A stretch of 64,000 nt of DNA from JANQLU01 sp964434955 (GTDB lineage: Bacteria > Planctomycetota > Planctomycetia > Pirellulales > Pirellulaceae), in NCBI GenBank assembly GCA_964434955.1, contig CAYSXI010000001.1, positions 56,728 to 120,727 of the forward strand, read 5' to 3'. Position 1 is the stretch's first letter. Each line of letters opens with the position of its first letter. Under the pieces are notes generated by a model. The model was not told the DNA's origin. It saw nothing but the letters and a program-made list of their open reading frames with translations, and searched no databases. The position numbers and the translations under genes were made by a program. Below, piece by piece: positions 26,635-34,848 of the stretch.

Positions 26635-27099
26635 TCAAGATTGGTTGGTCGGATTCGGAACGCTGCTCAGCTGAGCCAACAACTGCAACACGCCGTTCAA
26701 ATGGGCCAAACGTGGACCAAACCGGTCGACGAATTCATTAAGAACGAATTCACCATCCAACATCGACTCGAAATTTTCATTGATTTCGAAAGTCATGTTT
26801 TCCAGAAATTCGGTTTGAACTTGACTCAAGGCCTCAGCAGCAGCCCGGCATCGCCGTGCCAAAACAGGATTGGCTTCTTTCCATTGTCCCAATTCTGCAG
26901 CGCGCTGACGTTGGGCAGCCCCCATTTGCTCAACCATTTCCTCGAGCAATTCGTTTTGTCGATCTTGCCCAATCACAAGATGTCGAAGCAGTTCAGAGAT
27001 TTCATTACCCGGATTGTTTGCTGATCCATCGGTTCCGCTAGCGTTGGGCGAAACATCAATGCGAAACATGGGAGAAACGTTTTGTGAATCCTGGCTCAT
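26635..27099 (-). CDS. Conserved planctomycete protein of unknown function
   Basis: 154 residues from ATG 27099, chosen because GGAG lies about 8 bases upstream; an earlier start at 27117 adds six residues. A disordered N-terminus is followed by a helical region (LLRHLVIGQDRQNELLEEMV) and a strongly patterned C-terminal part (GQWKEANPVLARRCRAAAEA, then DGEFVLNEFVDRFGPRLAHL and NGVLQLLAQL) that I recognise as recurring in planctomycetes. No signal peptide or membrane segment. The 244 bp below it (26391-26634) hold no gene I can support. Confidence 0.7.
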   Translation of the reverse strand: MSQDSQNVSPMFRIDVSPNASGTDGSANNPGNEISELLRHLVIGQDRQNELLEEMVEQMGAAQRQRAAELGQWKEANPVLARRCRAAAEALSQVQTEFLENMTFEINENFESMLDGEFVLNEFVDRFGPRLAHLNGVLQLLAQLSSVPNPTNQS

Positions 27100-27241
27100 G
27101 GAGTCTGCTCCGGGCAATTTGTTGTTATGGTTTTTAGTATAAACAACGCCTCAGAAAGTGTCGAGGAATATCTGCGGCCAATGAGCCAATTCAACATGGG
27201 CACTTGAATAAAAAACAATCGAACAAAAATTTTTGCGCAAA

Positions 27242-27266
27242 TGTTCATCCTTGGCTGAGATGAACA
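27242..27266. repeat. Perfect inverted repeat in a divergent promoter region
   Basis: TGTTCATC (27242-27249) and GATGAACA (27259-27266) form an 8-bp palindrome with a 9-base spacer. It lies between two divergent genes (starts 27099 minus and 27481 plus). There is no T run, so it is more like a regulator site than a terminator. Confidence 0.4.
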
Positions 27267-27289
27267 ATTGTTAAATTCGTCAAACAGAA

Positions 27290-27311
27290 TTTGGTAGGTT
27301 TGCATACCAAA
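27290..27311. repeat. Second inverted repeat in the same divergent region
   Basis: TTTGGTA (27290-27296) and TACCAAA (27305-27311) pair around an 8-base loop. The remainder of 27100-27480 is AT-rich and holds no supported gene. Confidence 0.35.
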
Positions 27312-27480
27312 ACCACGGTCGAATTCGGCTTGAATGACGAGCCGCTACGCAATCCAGCCTCTCAAAACGTTACAACCGAAAATCTCGGTTCCGCTTTGTT
27401 CATCGCCAACGAAATTCGACGAAAACAAATTAGTTGGATGGGTTTTACCTGAAAGACTTGACATTCGGAGTCTTCAAATT

Positions 27481-28005
27481 ATGAGCGATGGGAAAAAGGA
27501 ATCTGCGCCGATCTTTGGATTCCTTTCTGTGGTTGATCTCGATGAAAACAGCTTCTGCGGCGGCCTCTTGTTACTGGATCGAATCGGTCGACCACTTGAG
27601 TTTCATTGCACGCTTCCTGTAACTCCGAACAAGGCCCAAGAGATTCTTTACGGGCGTACCCTTCAGTCCTTTGTTTTCTGTGATCAGATTGGTTCGGCAC
27701 TTCTGGCGAAAACGCAACGGGATCTTACCGCCTTGTTGGTGAAGCCAGCTGAACTATTGGACATCCAGCCATCCCTGCCCTGCCCTGTCCTTCATCCAAT
27801 TTCAACGGATGAGCAGGAAGCGTCGCATTCATACAACCAGGAAGCTCAAATGTTTCAGGTCGAAGGCGTGTCCTTTCTTTCCACGTCCGTTTTGGAGACT
27901 CAAGAGTTGGTTCAGCGCATGGAGCAGTTCGTCCACTTGCCTTACATCGGCGAGCCCTTCGAACGGATCCAGGAAGCTCTTGCCCAAGCGAAAGCCGCTG
28001 CCTGA
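27481..28005 (+). CDS. Unknown protein upstream of a SNF2 helicase
   Basis: 174 residues from ATG 27481, with CGGAG about 11 bases upstream; the frame is open to an ATG at 27334, but that part is less protein-like. The protein has no signal peptide. It opens with FGFLSVVDLDENSFCGGLLL and contains a short Cys-bearing stretch (FVFCDQIGSALLAK). I do not recognise a domain. It lies 24 bp before the SNF2 helicase gene, so a joint role is likely. It may be a specific partner of the helicase. Confidence 0.65.
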   Translation: MSDGKKESAPIFGFLSVVDLDENSFCGGLLLLDRIGRPLEFHCTLPVTPNKAQEILYGRTLQSFVFCDQIGSALLAKTQRDLTALLVKPAELLDIQPSLPCPVLHPISTDEQEASHSYNQEAQMFQVEGVSFLSTSVLETQELVQRMEQFVHLPYIGEPFERIQEALAQAKAAA

Positions 28006-28029
28006 CGAATCCCTTACTCGGTCGCCGCC

Positions 28030-29730
28030 ATGCTCACTCCAGATGATACGCCAAGTCACTCGACGCCTCCGGGTCTTGAAGTCCGCTCGGATTTATTCCA
28101 GCCGATCGAAATGCCCGCAGTCGTGTCGCTGAATGCCAAGCCCGCCTTGCCAAAAATCAAGAGTTTTCAATTCACGCAATCGGCGCAGAAATCGATTTTT
28201 TCCAAGGCCCAGCCGAAGTCAAAGCCAAAAGCAAAAAAGAAGCCCAAGGGTAAAAGTGACAATGAAGCTGCGACTCAATACTCGCGAATGGCTCCTCCTC
28301 GTGATGTGATCAAACTCCAAGATCGTTTGTTCTATGTGCTCCAGCCTCCCATGGAGACACTTGTCGACAATGGTCTTGTTGAATTCCCCTTCGAACCGTT
28401 CCCCTACCAGTACGAAGGCATTGCTTTTCTCTATCCGCGCCACACGGCCATCCTCGCGGATGAAATGGGTCTGGGCAAAACGATGCAAGCCATTACGACT
28501 TTGCGTCTCCTAATTCGAAGTGGCGAAGTCAAATCGGTCCTTTTGATTTGCCCCAAACCACTCGTGCCCAATTGGCAACGCGAATTCAATCTCTGGGCCC
28601 CCGAGATCGGTATCAATGTCGTCGAGGGCAACCAAGCCAAACGCGAATTTCAGTGGGAACAGGATTCCGTTCCGGTCACGATCGCCAACTATGAGCTGGT
28701 CACTCGGGACCGAGAATTCGTTAATGACCCCGATCTCAATTTCGATCTGGTCGTTCTTGACGAAGCCCAGCGAATCAAAAACCGGAACAGCACCACGAGC
28801 AAAGTGGTGCGCGGAATCAGCCGTTCCCGCAGCTGGGCACTCACGGGAACCCCAATTGAAAATAGCCAGGAAGACATCGTCGGCATTTTTGAATTTCTGA
28901 GCAGCGGCTACTTGAACAACGACATGCCGCCGCACCGGATCGCGACAGAAGTTCGAGACCATATTATCCGCCGAACCAAGGATCAGGTGCTCCAGGATAT
29001 GCCGCCGCGTTTGATGCGCGACGCCGAACTTTACTTGACTCCGGAGCAGGCCGAGAGATACACACAAGCCGAGGAAGCTGGCGTTATCAAACTGAATGAT
29101 CTTGGCAGTCAGATCACGATCCAGCACGTCTTTGAATTGGTGCTTCGCCTAAAACAAATTTGCAATTTCGACCCGGTGACGGGTGCCAGCGCCAAGATGG
29201 AGAGACTCGAAGCCGATTTGGAAGAAGTCGCGAAAAGCGGCCAGAAAGCCATCGTATTTAGCCAATGGGTCAACTCGCTGGATGACATCTCGGCTCGCCT
29301 TGAGCGATTCAACCCGCTCGCCTATCACGGTCGCATTCCCTCGAAAAAACGCGAACCGATCCTGGCCGAGTTCAAAGAGAATCCCGATCGTTCCGTTCTG
29401 CTGATGAGTTATGGCGCGGGAAGCGTCGGACTCAATCTTCAATTTTGCCGTTATGTGTTTTTGTTTGATCGATGGTGGAATCCAGCCGTGGAAGACCAGG
29501 CCATCAATCGCGCCCACCGAATTGGGGCAGCTGGAAGTGTTACGGTTACCCGAATGTTGACCCTTGGCTCGATCGAAGAAAGAATCAACCAGGTCCTCGA
29601 GGAAAAACGGGAACTGTTTGACGCCATTTTGTCAAACACGGCCGAACCTGCTAACCTAGGACTTACGCGAAAAGAGATCTTCGGACTCTTTGATATTCGC
29701 ACCGTTCCGCCGACTCGGAACGTCGCTTAG
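28030..29730 (+). CDS. SNF2-family helicase
   Basis: 566 residues. After a hydrophilic lead (about 1-115) come the SNF2 motifs: ADEMGLGKTMQAI (I), LLICPKPLVPNWQREF (Ia), LVVLDEAQRIKN (II, DEAQ), ALTGTPIEN (III), IVFSQW (IV), LLMSYGAGSVGLNL (V) and INRAHRIG (VI). All ATPase motifs are intact. Such proteins use ATP to move along double-stranded DNA or strip proteins from it. It lacks the SWIM zinc domain often found in bacterial members. Its stop codon lies inside a short tandem duplication. Confidence 0.92.
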   Translation: MLTPDDTPSHSTPPGLEVRSDLFQPIEMPAVVSLNAKPALPKIKSFQFTQSAQKSIFSKAQPKSKPKAKKKPKGKSDNEAATQYSRMAPPRDVIKLQDRLFYVLQPPMETLVDNGLVEFPFEPFPYQYEGIAFLYPRHTAILADEMGLGKTMQAITTLRLLIRSGEVKSVLLICPKPLVPNWQREFNLWAPEIGINVVEGNQAKREFQWEQDSVPVTIANYELVTRDREFVNDPDLNFDLVVLDEAQRIKNRNSTTSKVVRGISRSRSWALTGTPIENSQEDIVGIFEFLSSGYLNNDMPPHRIATEVRDHIIRRTKDQVLQDMPPRLMRDAELYLTPEQAERYTQAEEAGVIKLNDLGSQITIQHVFELVLRLKQICNFDPVTGASAKMERLEADLEEVAKSGQKAIVFSQWVNSLDDISARLERFNPLAYHGRIPSKKREPILAEFKENPDRSVLLMSYGAGSVGLNLQFCRYVFLFDRWWNPAVEDQAINRAHRIGAAGSVTVTRMLTLGSIEERINQVLEEKRELFDAILSNTAEPANLGLTRKEIFGLFDIRTVPPTRNVA

Positions 29731-29770
29731 ACAACTGGCTTGTGGGTCGCTCAGACAACTGGCTTTGTGG
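29722..29770. repeat. Short tandem duplication at the helicase 3' end
   Basis: Two adjacent copies of 24 and 25 bases (29722-29745 and 29746-29770) differ by one T/C change and one extra T. The first copy contains the helicase stop TAG; the second has CAG at that place. It looks like a slippage product. Confidence 0.7.
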
Positions 29771-29842
29771 GTCGATAGTGTGCAAACTGCCGTAGTTGCT
29801 CTACCCCCAAGATGTTCTTCCAGAAGGCTACTCTTCCAGAAG

Positions 29843-31138
29843 ATGGTTGATCGTTCGGAAAATTCGTCCACGACCCAGACGCCTGAGGATGCGGCTGCCA
29901 TCGCCAAAGGACCAAGGGATCCTGTCGGTGCGTCGACGGATAAGGATCCGGACAAAAACCTGGAAATGGACCATGGAACCAATACCGGCTCCAATGGTCG
30001 CAAACCGGAATCCGGAGAGCCCAAGAAAAACTTTTTTCCGCCATGGGCTCCACGACTCTGGAATGGCATGCGACTGGGCGAGTTTTTTCAGCTTCTATCC
30101 GAAGGCAACTATCGGGTTAGCCTCACGCGAGTTCCTTCATTGATCCCGATTTCGGCTTGTGCCGCGATTGGCTCAGCGCTCACCCAAATTCAACGATTTC
30201 GTTATCGCAAGAAGATCGAAAAAACCGAGTTGGCGGCTCCACCGATTTTCATCGTGGGACATTGGCGCACGGGGACGACGTTGTTGCATGAACTCATGGG
30301 ACATGACTCGAGGCTCGGATTCCCGACGACATTCGACTGTTTCACGCCCCACCACTTTCTGGCTTCGCGTTGGGCCCTCTATTGGCTGGTCAAAGTGCTT
30401 CTTCCTCGACGACGGCCGATGGATAACATGAAACTGGCGGCCGACGCGCCCCAGGAATGCGATTTTGCACTTGCCGCGCTCAGTGCCCCAACGCCCTATC
30501 GACGAATCGCTTTTCCGAATAACGTTGATTCGCACCTCAAGTTGCTGACATCCGAATGCCTTGATCCCGAATCCACTGAAGACCTCCGTGAAAAGCTAAT
30601 TGGGTTTTACAAGGCGCTCACCTTTCGCGACCAGAAGCAGCTGGTTTTGAAATCCCCGCCTCACACCGGACGAGTCAAGTTACTGGCGGAGTGGTTCCCG
30701 GATGCGAAATTCATTCACCTCTCGAGGCACCCCTACTCGGTCATCCCCTCGACGATCCATCTTTGGCGGTCGCTGGATTACTTCCACGGATTCCAGGATC
30801 CGAAGTATGACGACGATGAACTTCTCGAATTTGTTTTGAGTTCATTCGAGCAAATGTACGACTCCTACTTTTCGAATCGGGGAACCATCCCACCCAAAAA
30901 CCTGGTGGAGATGCGATTCGAAGAATTCGTCACCGATCCTCTGAACGCGATCGGCGACGTTTACGAGCGCTTGGATCTACCACCCTTTTCCGAGGCAAAA
31001 GATGCCATTGGGGCGAATGTTAAGAGCCGGAAAAAACACAAAATGAATCCGAGAAAGTTTGATGATCGGATTAAGAACGCGATCGACCAACGACTGTCGC
31101 GTTACATGAATGAGTTCGGCTATGCTCCAGAAGATTGA
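29843..31138 (+). CDS. Sulfotransferase family protein
   Basis: About 431 residues from ATG 29843; the frame is open to 29690 but the upstream part overlaps the helicase and the tandem repeat. After an acidic, disordered lead (about 1-65) come the PAPS-binding motifs: FIVGHWRTGTTLLHELM (5'-phosphosulfate loop) and KFIHLSRHPYSVIPSTIHLW (3'-phosphate site). The wording after the first loop (LGFPTTFDCFTPHHFL) matches planctomycete members, which are numerous. It would sulfate a carbohydrate or other acceptor. Its end is 21 bp from the convergent flhB-like gene. Confidence 0.88.
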   Translation: MVDRSENSSTTQTPEDAAAIAKGPRDPVGASTDKDPDKNLEMDHGTNTGSNGRKPESGEPKKNFFPPWAPRLWNGMRLGEFFQLLSEGNYRVSLTRVPSLIPISACAAIGSALTQIQRFRYRKKIEKTELAAPPIFIVGHWRTGTTLLHELMGHDSRLGFPTTFDCFTPHHFLASRWALYWLVKVLLPRRRPMDNMKLAADAPQECDFALAALSAPTPYRRIAFPNNVDSHLKLLTSECLDPESTEDLREKLIGFYKALTFRDQKQLVLKSPPHTGRVKLLAEWFPDAKFIHLSRHPYSVIPSTIHLWRSLDYFHGFQDPKYDDDELLEFVLSSFEQMYDSYFSNRGTIPPKNLVEMRFEEFVTDPLNAIGDVYERLDLPPFSEAKDAIGANVKSRKKHKMNPRKFDDRIKNAIDQRLSRYMNEFGYAPED

Positions 31139-31159
31139 TTGCTTCTCGACAACGGTGTA

Positions 31160-31891
31160 TCACCTGGCATTTTGCTGTCTCCGCCGCTGAACCAACTGTG
31201 GATCCATTTGGATCTCACGAATTTCCTCGCGCTGCTCTTCGCTTGTCATCATGATTCGTTGTTCGTACCGCCATCGTCGCCAACCATAGTCCAGCAGTCC
31301 AAAACCAACGAGCGTCATGGCGGAAGCAAAACTTGCCTTGAAGACGATGCCGATCGCTTGCTCAAGCCATTGGCGAGGGTTGTTCGATCCAAATTCAAAC
31401 AATGTGAGGACGTCCTGTCGCAAAACGAAGTAAACGATTCCTCCAACCACAAGGACCTTGGCGATTCCGACAAGAAAGGCGTAGGGCGACTCCAGCGAAA
31501 ACCATTGGCGAATTGAGCCGCCGATTGAATCAAAGATATTTTGCCGCGGCTGAGTTCGAAAAATCTTCCTGGTTTGCAGGAAGTTAATTGCAAACGAGCA
31601 AAGCCCACACGCCAGCGCAGCGCTGCCGAACACCCATAGCAACTGGAAAATCAGTTGCGCCAGGATTCCCTGCAACGCAGCCGCATCCGTGAACGCGCTG
31701 GTCTCGGTTTGCCAGACACCGAGAGCAAACTGCTCATACCATCGCATCATTCCACTGGCGGTGGCCGATCCGACGACCATCAAGGTAAGGAAAACAAGGG
31801 TCGAATTTGCCTCGTGACTTTTGGCGACATCACCTTGTGCACGCAGCCTTTGCCGTTTGCGTTCGGAGGCTGGAAGATGGCGATCATCCAT
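31160..31891 (-). CDS. flhB: FlhB-like export protein lacking the autocleaving C-domain
   Basis: 243 residues against about 350-380 for FlhB. The N-terminus has the family opening (ERKRQRLRAQGDVAKSHEAN), and four membrane helices follow (about 32-52, 82-105, 137-158, 185-203). The linker helix MMTSEEQREEIREIQMDPQL matches the start of the cytoplasmic domain, but the chain then ends in VQRRRQQNAR, before the NPTH cleavage motif that switches export specificity. The stop is a normal TGA and no other frame downstream restores NPTH; the next gene is convergent 21 bp away. The start overlaps the fliR stop. FlhB identity is sure; the truncation is real in this sequence. Confidence 0.9.
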   Translation of the reverse strand: MDDRHLPASERKRQRLRAQGDVAKSHEANSTLVFLTLMVVGSATASGMMRWYEQFALGVWQTETSAFTDAAALQGILAQLIFQLLWVFGSAALACGLCSFAINFLQTRKIFRTQPRQNIFDSIGGSIRQWFSLESPYAFLVGIAKVLVVGGIVYFVLRQDVLTLFEFGSNNPRQWLEQAIGIVFKASFASAMTLVGFGLLDYGWRRWRYEQRIMMTSEEQREEIREIQMDPQLVQRRRQQNAR

Positions 31892-32717
31892 GAGCTACCT
31901 CCCGAATGGTGGGCATTGAGTCACTGGAAACCGGCTCACGCCATTCGGTGAATACGGTTTCGGTAAATGCCTCGATCTGCTGTCCATATATCAACGCAAT
32001 CGTGCCGATTGAAAACAGGATCGCAATCCATGTTGCTGAGACAGCTAAGGGCAATCCGACCTGGAACGTCGAGACTTGGGGGAGGGTTCGACTGACGATG
32101 CCAACGACCAGCAAAGCAATCCACTGACAAACGACGATTGGAAACGCAATCTTCAAACCGATCAGAAAACTTGCCGGGACGATCGCCATCAACGACTCGA
32201 GCGACGCTTCATTCATCCAGCCATGTCCGACCGGCTGCGATTGAAACGAGTCAAAGACACCAGCGATCAAAAGCGAAGGACCGCCAACCAGGATAAAGAT
32301 CGCCATGGCTGTTACGTCGAATAGCTTTCCGGTCGACGAATCCGCTTCATTCAAACTGGAACCAACCGCTGAGCTTTCTCTACCCGCCGATTGCCCGCGC
32401 AGCCCGAGAGGGACACCAATTAACTCGCCCGCCATCAACATCGATTTGAATACGATATGAACGGCTAAACCAAACAACGCGCCTTGAAAGAGTTCCCCGA
32501 TGGCGGCGATCAGGTAGTCGAGTCGGTTTGCGAAATCGAGGTTTGCCTGCTCCGTGACGAAGGGCGCAAAGCAGAATGCCAACATGACGCAGACCGCGAT
32601 TCGCATCCGCATCGACAGGGCGCGATTTCCCCAAAATGGAGAAGCGATCAAAACGCCCGATAGCCTGGCAACGACCAACCCAAGCGGGGCAAGCTGGACC
32701 GATTCCATTCCGCTCAC
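31884..32717 (-). CDS. fliR: Export apparatus membrane protein FliR
   Basis: 277 residues starting at GTG 32717, which overlaps the fliQ stop (GTGA). Six to eight hydrophobic segments and family wording (ARLSGVLIASPFWGNRALSM, LFGLAVHIVFKSMLMAGELIG, PVSTFQVG-like VSTFQVGLPLAV) identify FliR/SctT. It forms the export gate with FliP and FliQ. A loop of about 30 residues (GLRGQSAGRESSAVGSSLNE) between helices is longer and more Ser-rich than usual. Confidence 0.92.
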   Translation of the reverse strand: MSGMESVQLAPLGLVVARLSGVLIASPFWGNRALSMRMRIAVCVMLAFCFAPFVTEQANLDFANRLDYLIAAIGELFQGALFGLAVHIVFKSMLMAGELIGVPLGLRGQSAGRESSAVGSSLNEADSSTGKLFDVTAMAIFILVGGPSLLIAGVFDSFQSQPVGHGWMNEASLESLMAIVPASFLIGLKIAFPIVVCQWIALLVVGIVSRTLPQVSTFQVGLPLAVSATWIAILFSIGTIALIYGQQIEAFTETVFTEWREPVSSDSMPTIREVAHG

Positions 32718-32995
32718 GGTTCCCCTTCGGAAATTCGGCTCGGAATCTGCTCAAATGTTTCGCTGCTATAGTCCGACATGGTTTCAAAGAGCCAGGGCAA
32801 GCACAGACAGATGACGACCAGGATCGCAATCATCTTGGGTACGAAGCCCAGCGTATGATCCTGAATCTGCGTGAACGACTGAAAGATGCCAATCACCAGT
32901 CCCACCACCAAGCCGGTGATCAGGACGGGTGCAGCCAACAACAGCACTTGCCAAATCGCTTGTTGAACCAATTCTGCCGCTTGATATGAATTCAT
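32714..32995 (-). CDS. fliQ: Export apparatus membrane protein FliQ
   Basis: 93 residues, two helices, the normal size. The family pattern is clear: AAELVQQAIWQVLLLAAPVL, then GLVVGLVIGIFQSFTQIQDHT and FVPKMIAILVVICLCLPW. Part of the FliPQR gate. It lies 49 bp downstream of fliP and overlaps fliR by 4 bp. Confidence 0.95.
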   Translation of the reverse strand: MNSYQAAELVQQAIWQVLLLAAPVLITGLVVGLVIGIFQSFTQIQDHTLGFVPKMIAILVVICLCLPWLFETMSDYSSETFEQIPSRISEGEP

Positions 32996-33044
32996 GTTCT
33001 ACGCTCTGATCAAATACAAAGTCCGCCCAAAATCCCCATTTGCA

Positions 33045-33974
33045 TCAGGTGTAGGGAGCAAAGCTCTGAAGCAACATGCCAATCACCAGGTTCCAACCGT
33101 CGACAATCACAAACAGGATGATTTTTAGCGGCAGGCTGACCATGGTCGGCGGAAGCATGTACATGCCCATTGAAATGGTCACACTCGAGACGATCAGGTC
33201 GATGACCAGGAAGGGAAGGAAAATCTGGAAGCCAATCAGGAAGGCAATTTTCAGTTCGCTGACGATGAAGGCAGGCAACATGACTTTCATCGGAACGTCG
33301 CGAAAGGTCTCGGGTTCTTGCTGCCGCTCCGATTCGGGCAAGTACTGGTAAAACATCAAGATGTCGTCATTGTTGTTCGCGACTTCGATTTGACGGCTCA
33401 TAAACCGCTTGACCGGTAGCGAACCTTTTTCCCACGCGTCGTCCCAGGTCAGTTCTTCGTTGACGTAAGGATCGATCGCATTGGTTTTCACGTCATTCCA
33501 GACGGGAGCCATTACCAGCAGCGTGATAAACAGCGCCAACGCGGTAACGACCTGGGTCGGAGGAAGGTTTTGTGCGCCGAATGCCTGCCGCAAAAGGCTT
33601 AGCACGACCACGACACGTACGTAACACGTCGTCATCAACAAGATCGCTGGCGCCAAACTCAAAACGCCCAAGGTAAGCAATGCCTTGATCGTCGAAGGGA
33701 GTTGTTCCGGGGAAGTGACTTCCTCGACCAGCTTGCTCATTTCACCGTCGAGGCCTTTGCCGACTTCAGGTGATGAGCTGCTGGAAGATCGTCCAGGAGA
33801 ATCTTGCGCGAAAGAAATCTCGCTGTTTGCTTTTTCCAATTCGTCATTCGACTGCGCGACAGCATTGAAGCTTGCACCGAAAAACGCGGGCAGCGCAATC
33901 GCTGTCATTACAATGAACTTCCAGATTGGGTTGCGTCGCCCAATGACGACGCTCATTTCTTGGGTCTGCGACAA
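33045..33974 (-). CDS. fliP: Export apparatus membrane protein FliP
   Basis: 309 residues if started at TTG 33974, which has a strong AAAGGAG site 7 bases upstream. An ATG six codons later and a TTG at 34031 are alternatives. A signal-like hydrophobic segment (about 20-40) and an acidic, Ser-rich stretch precede the FliP core. The core is standard: LLTLGVLSLAPAILLMTTCYVRVVVVLSLLR (split here by eye), GAQNLPPTQVVTALALFITL, FMSRQIEV, LPAFIVSELKIAFLIGFQIF and SVTISMGMYMLPPTMVSLPL. FliP is often made with a cleaved signal peptide, as here. Confidence 0.94.
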   Translation of the reverse strand: MSQTQEMSVVIGRRNPIWKFIVMTAIALPAFFGASFNAVAQSNDELEKANSEISFAQDSPGRSSSSSSPEVGKGLDGEMSKLVEEVTSPEQLPSTIKALLTLGVLSLAPAILLMTTCYVRVVVVLSLLRQAFGAQNLPPTQVVTALALFITLLVMAPVWNDVKTNAIDPYVNEELTWDDAWEKGSLPVKRFMSRQIEVANNNDDILMFYQYLPESERQQEPETFRDVPMKVMLPAFIVSELKIAFLIGFQIFLPFLVIDLIVSSVTISMGMYMLPPTMVSLPLKIILFVIVDGWNLVIGMLLQSFAPYT

Positions 33975-34002
33975 AACACCACTCCTTTGGGTCACACGTC
34001 GC

Positions 34003-34848
34003 CTAAGCTTCGAAAACGTTGGTACTTCCAAGTCGAGGTTGCGGTTCAGAAATTTCCGAGTCCGGATGGATATTGGACGGGTAAAGCCTTTGGGCGCGAC
34101 GCTGTTGCCGCATCTGGCTTGTCGTCCGCCGGAAACTGGCGAATGCGTCGGCGGCGCGACCCGAGTGAATTAACGACATCACGTGCTCAACTTCAATGGG
34201 ATCTTCAATTTCGCCGATCGGTTGCACCATTTTGTCGGTGGCGTTGAGCAGCAGGATCTTGCTACCGAATCGCACCAACTGCAATTGCCGCTTGGAATCG
34301 AGAGGCATCTGGCCGAGAACCTGGAAAATCTCCTCCGGAATTCTTCCGTTGACTTTGGCCCCGGATTTTCTGGCCATGATGGTAAAAGCAAAGAAAATCG
34401 CGATCACAACACACAGGCCGCCAACCACCTTCAGTACAGGCTGCATGTCCTGAATATTTGCAAACGACGCGATTGGATTGGCGTTGGTTTCTTTTTCTTC
34501 GGCGGCCAGCTTCTTGTCCAAAGGATCATTCTTGATTGTTCCCTTGGGACTGCTTGCGGAAATATTGAGCTTTTGCTCAAGCGACTTGAATTGGTCCTGT
34601 GCGTCACGAGGCACGTGGCTGACACGAGCTCCATCGGGTTGATTCTGTGGCCGTACCGTTACAGGAACGGTGTACGCGGTTTTCGGTTCCAGCTGATTGC
34701 CGTCCTTTTTGGGACTCAACATGTTTGGCGGCAGTTCCCGATTCTGACCCGAAGACTCCAGGCCGAAGCAAGTCACGCTTACAAGGAACAGGCCAATTGC
34801 CAACAGCTTTGCCAATTGGCTCGAAATAGGCATCGTTTTGTTTTTCAT
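34003..34848 (-). CDS. FliO-like membrane protein
   Basis: 281 residues from ATG 34848, which overlaps the stop of the FliF-like gene. A signal-like segment (about 8-28) and a long hydrophilic region lead to one membrane helix (about 142-165, VLKVVGGLCVVIAIFFAFTI). The FliO domain follows (EEIFQVLGQMPLDSKRQLQL, then VRFGSKILLLNATDKMVQPI). FliO helps assemble the FliP ring. The gene sits in the usual fliO-P-Q-R-flhB order. Confidence 0.82.
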   Translation of the reverse strand: MKNKTMPISSQLAKLLAIGLFLVSVTCFGLESSGQNRELPPNMLSPKKDGNQLEPKTAYTVPVTVRPQNQPDGARVSHVPRDAQDQFKSLEQKLNISASSPKGTIKNDPLDKKLAAEEKETNANPIASFANIQDMQPVLKVVGGLCVVIAIFFAFTIMARKSGAKVNGRIPEEIFQVLGQMPLDSKRQLQLVRFGSKILLLNATDKMVQPIGEIEDPIEVEHVMSLIHSGRAADAFASFRRTTSQMRQQRRAQRLYPSNIHPDSEISEPQPRLGSTNVFEA

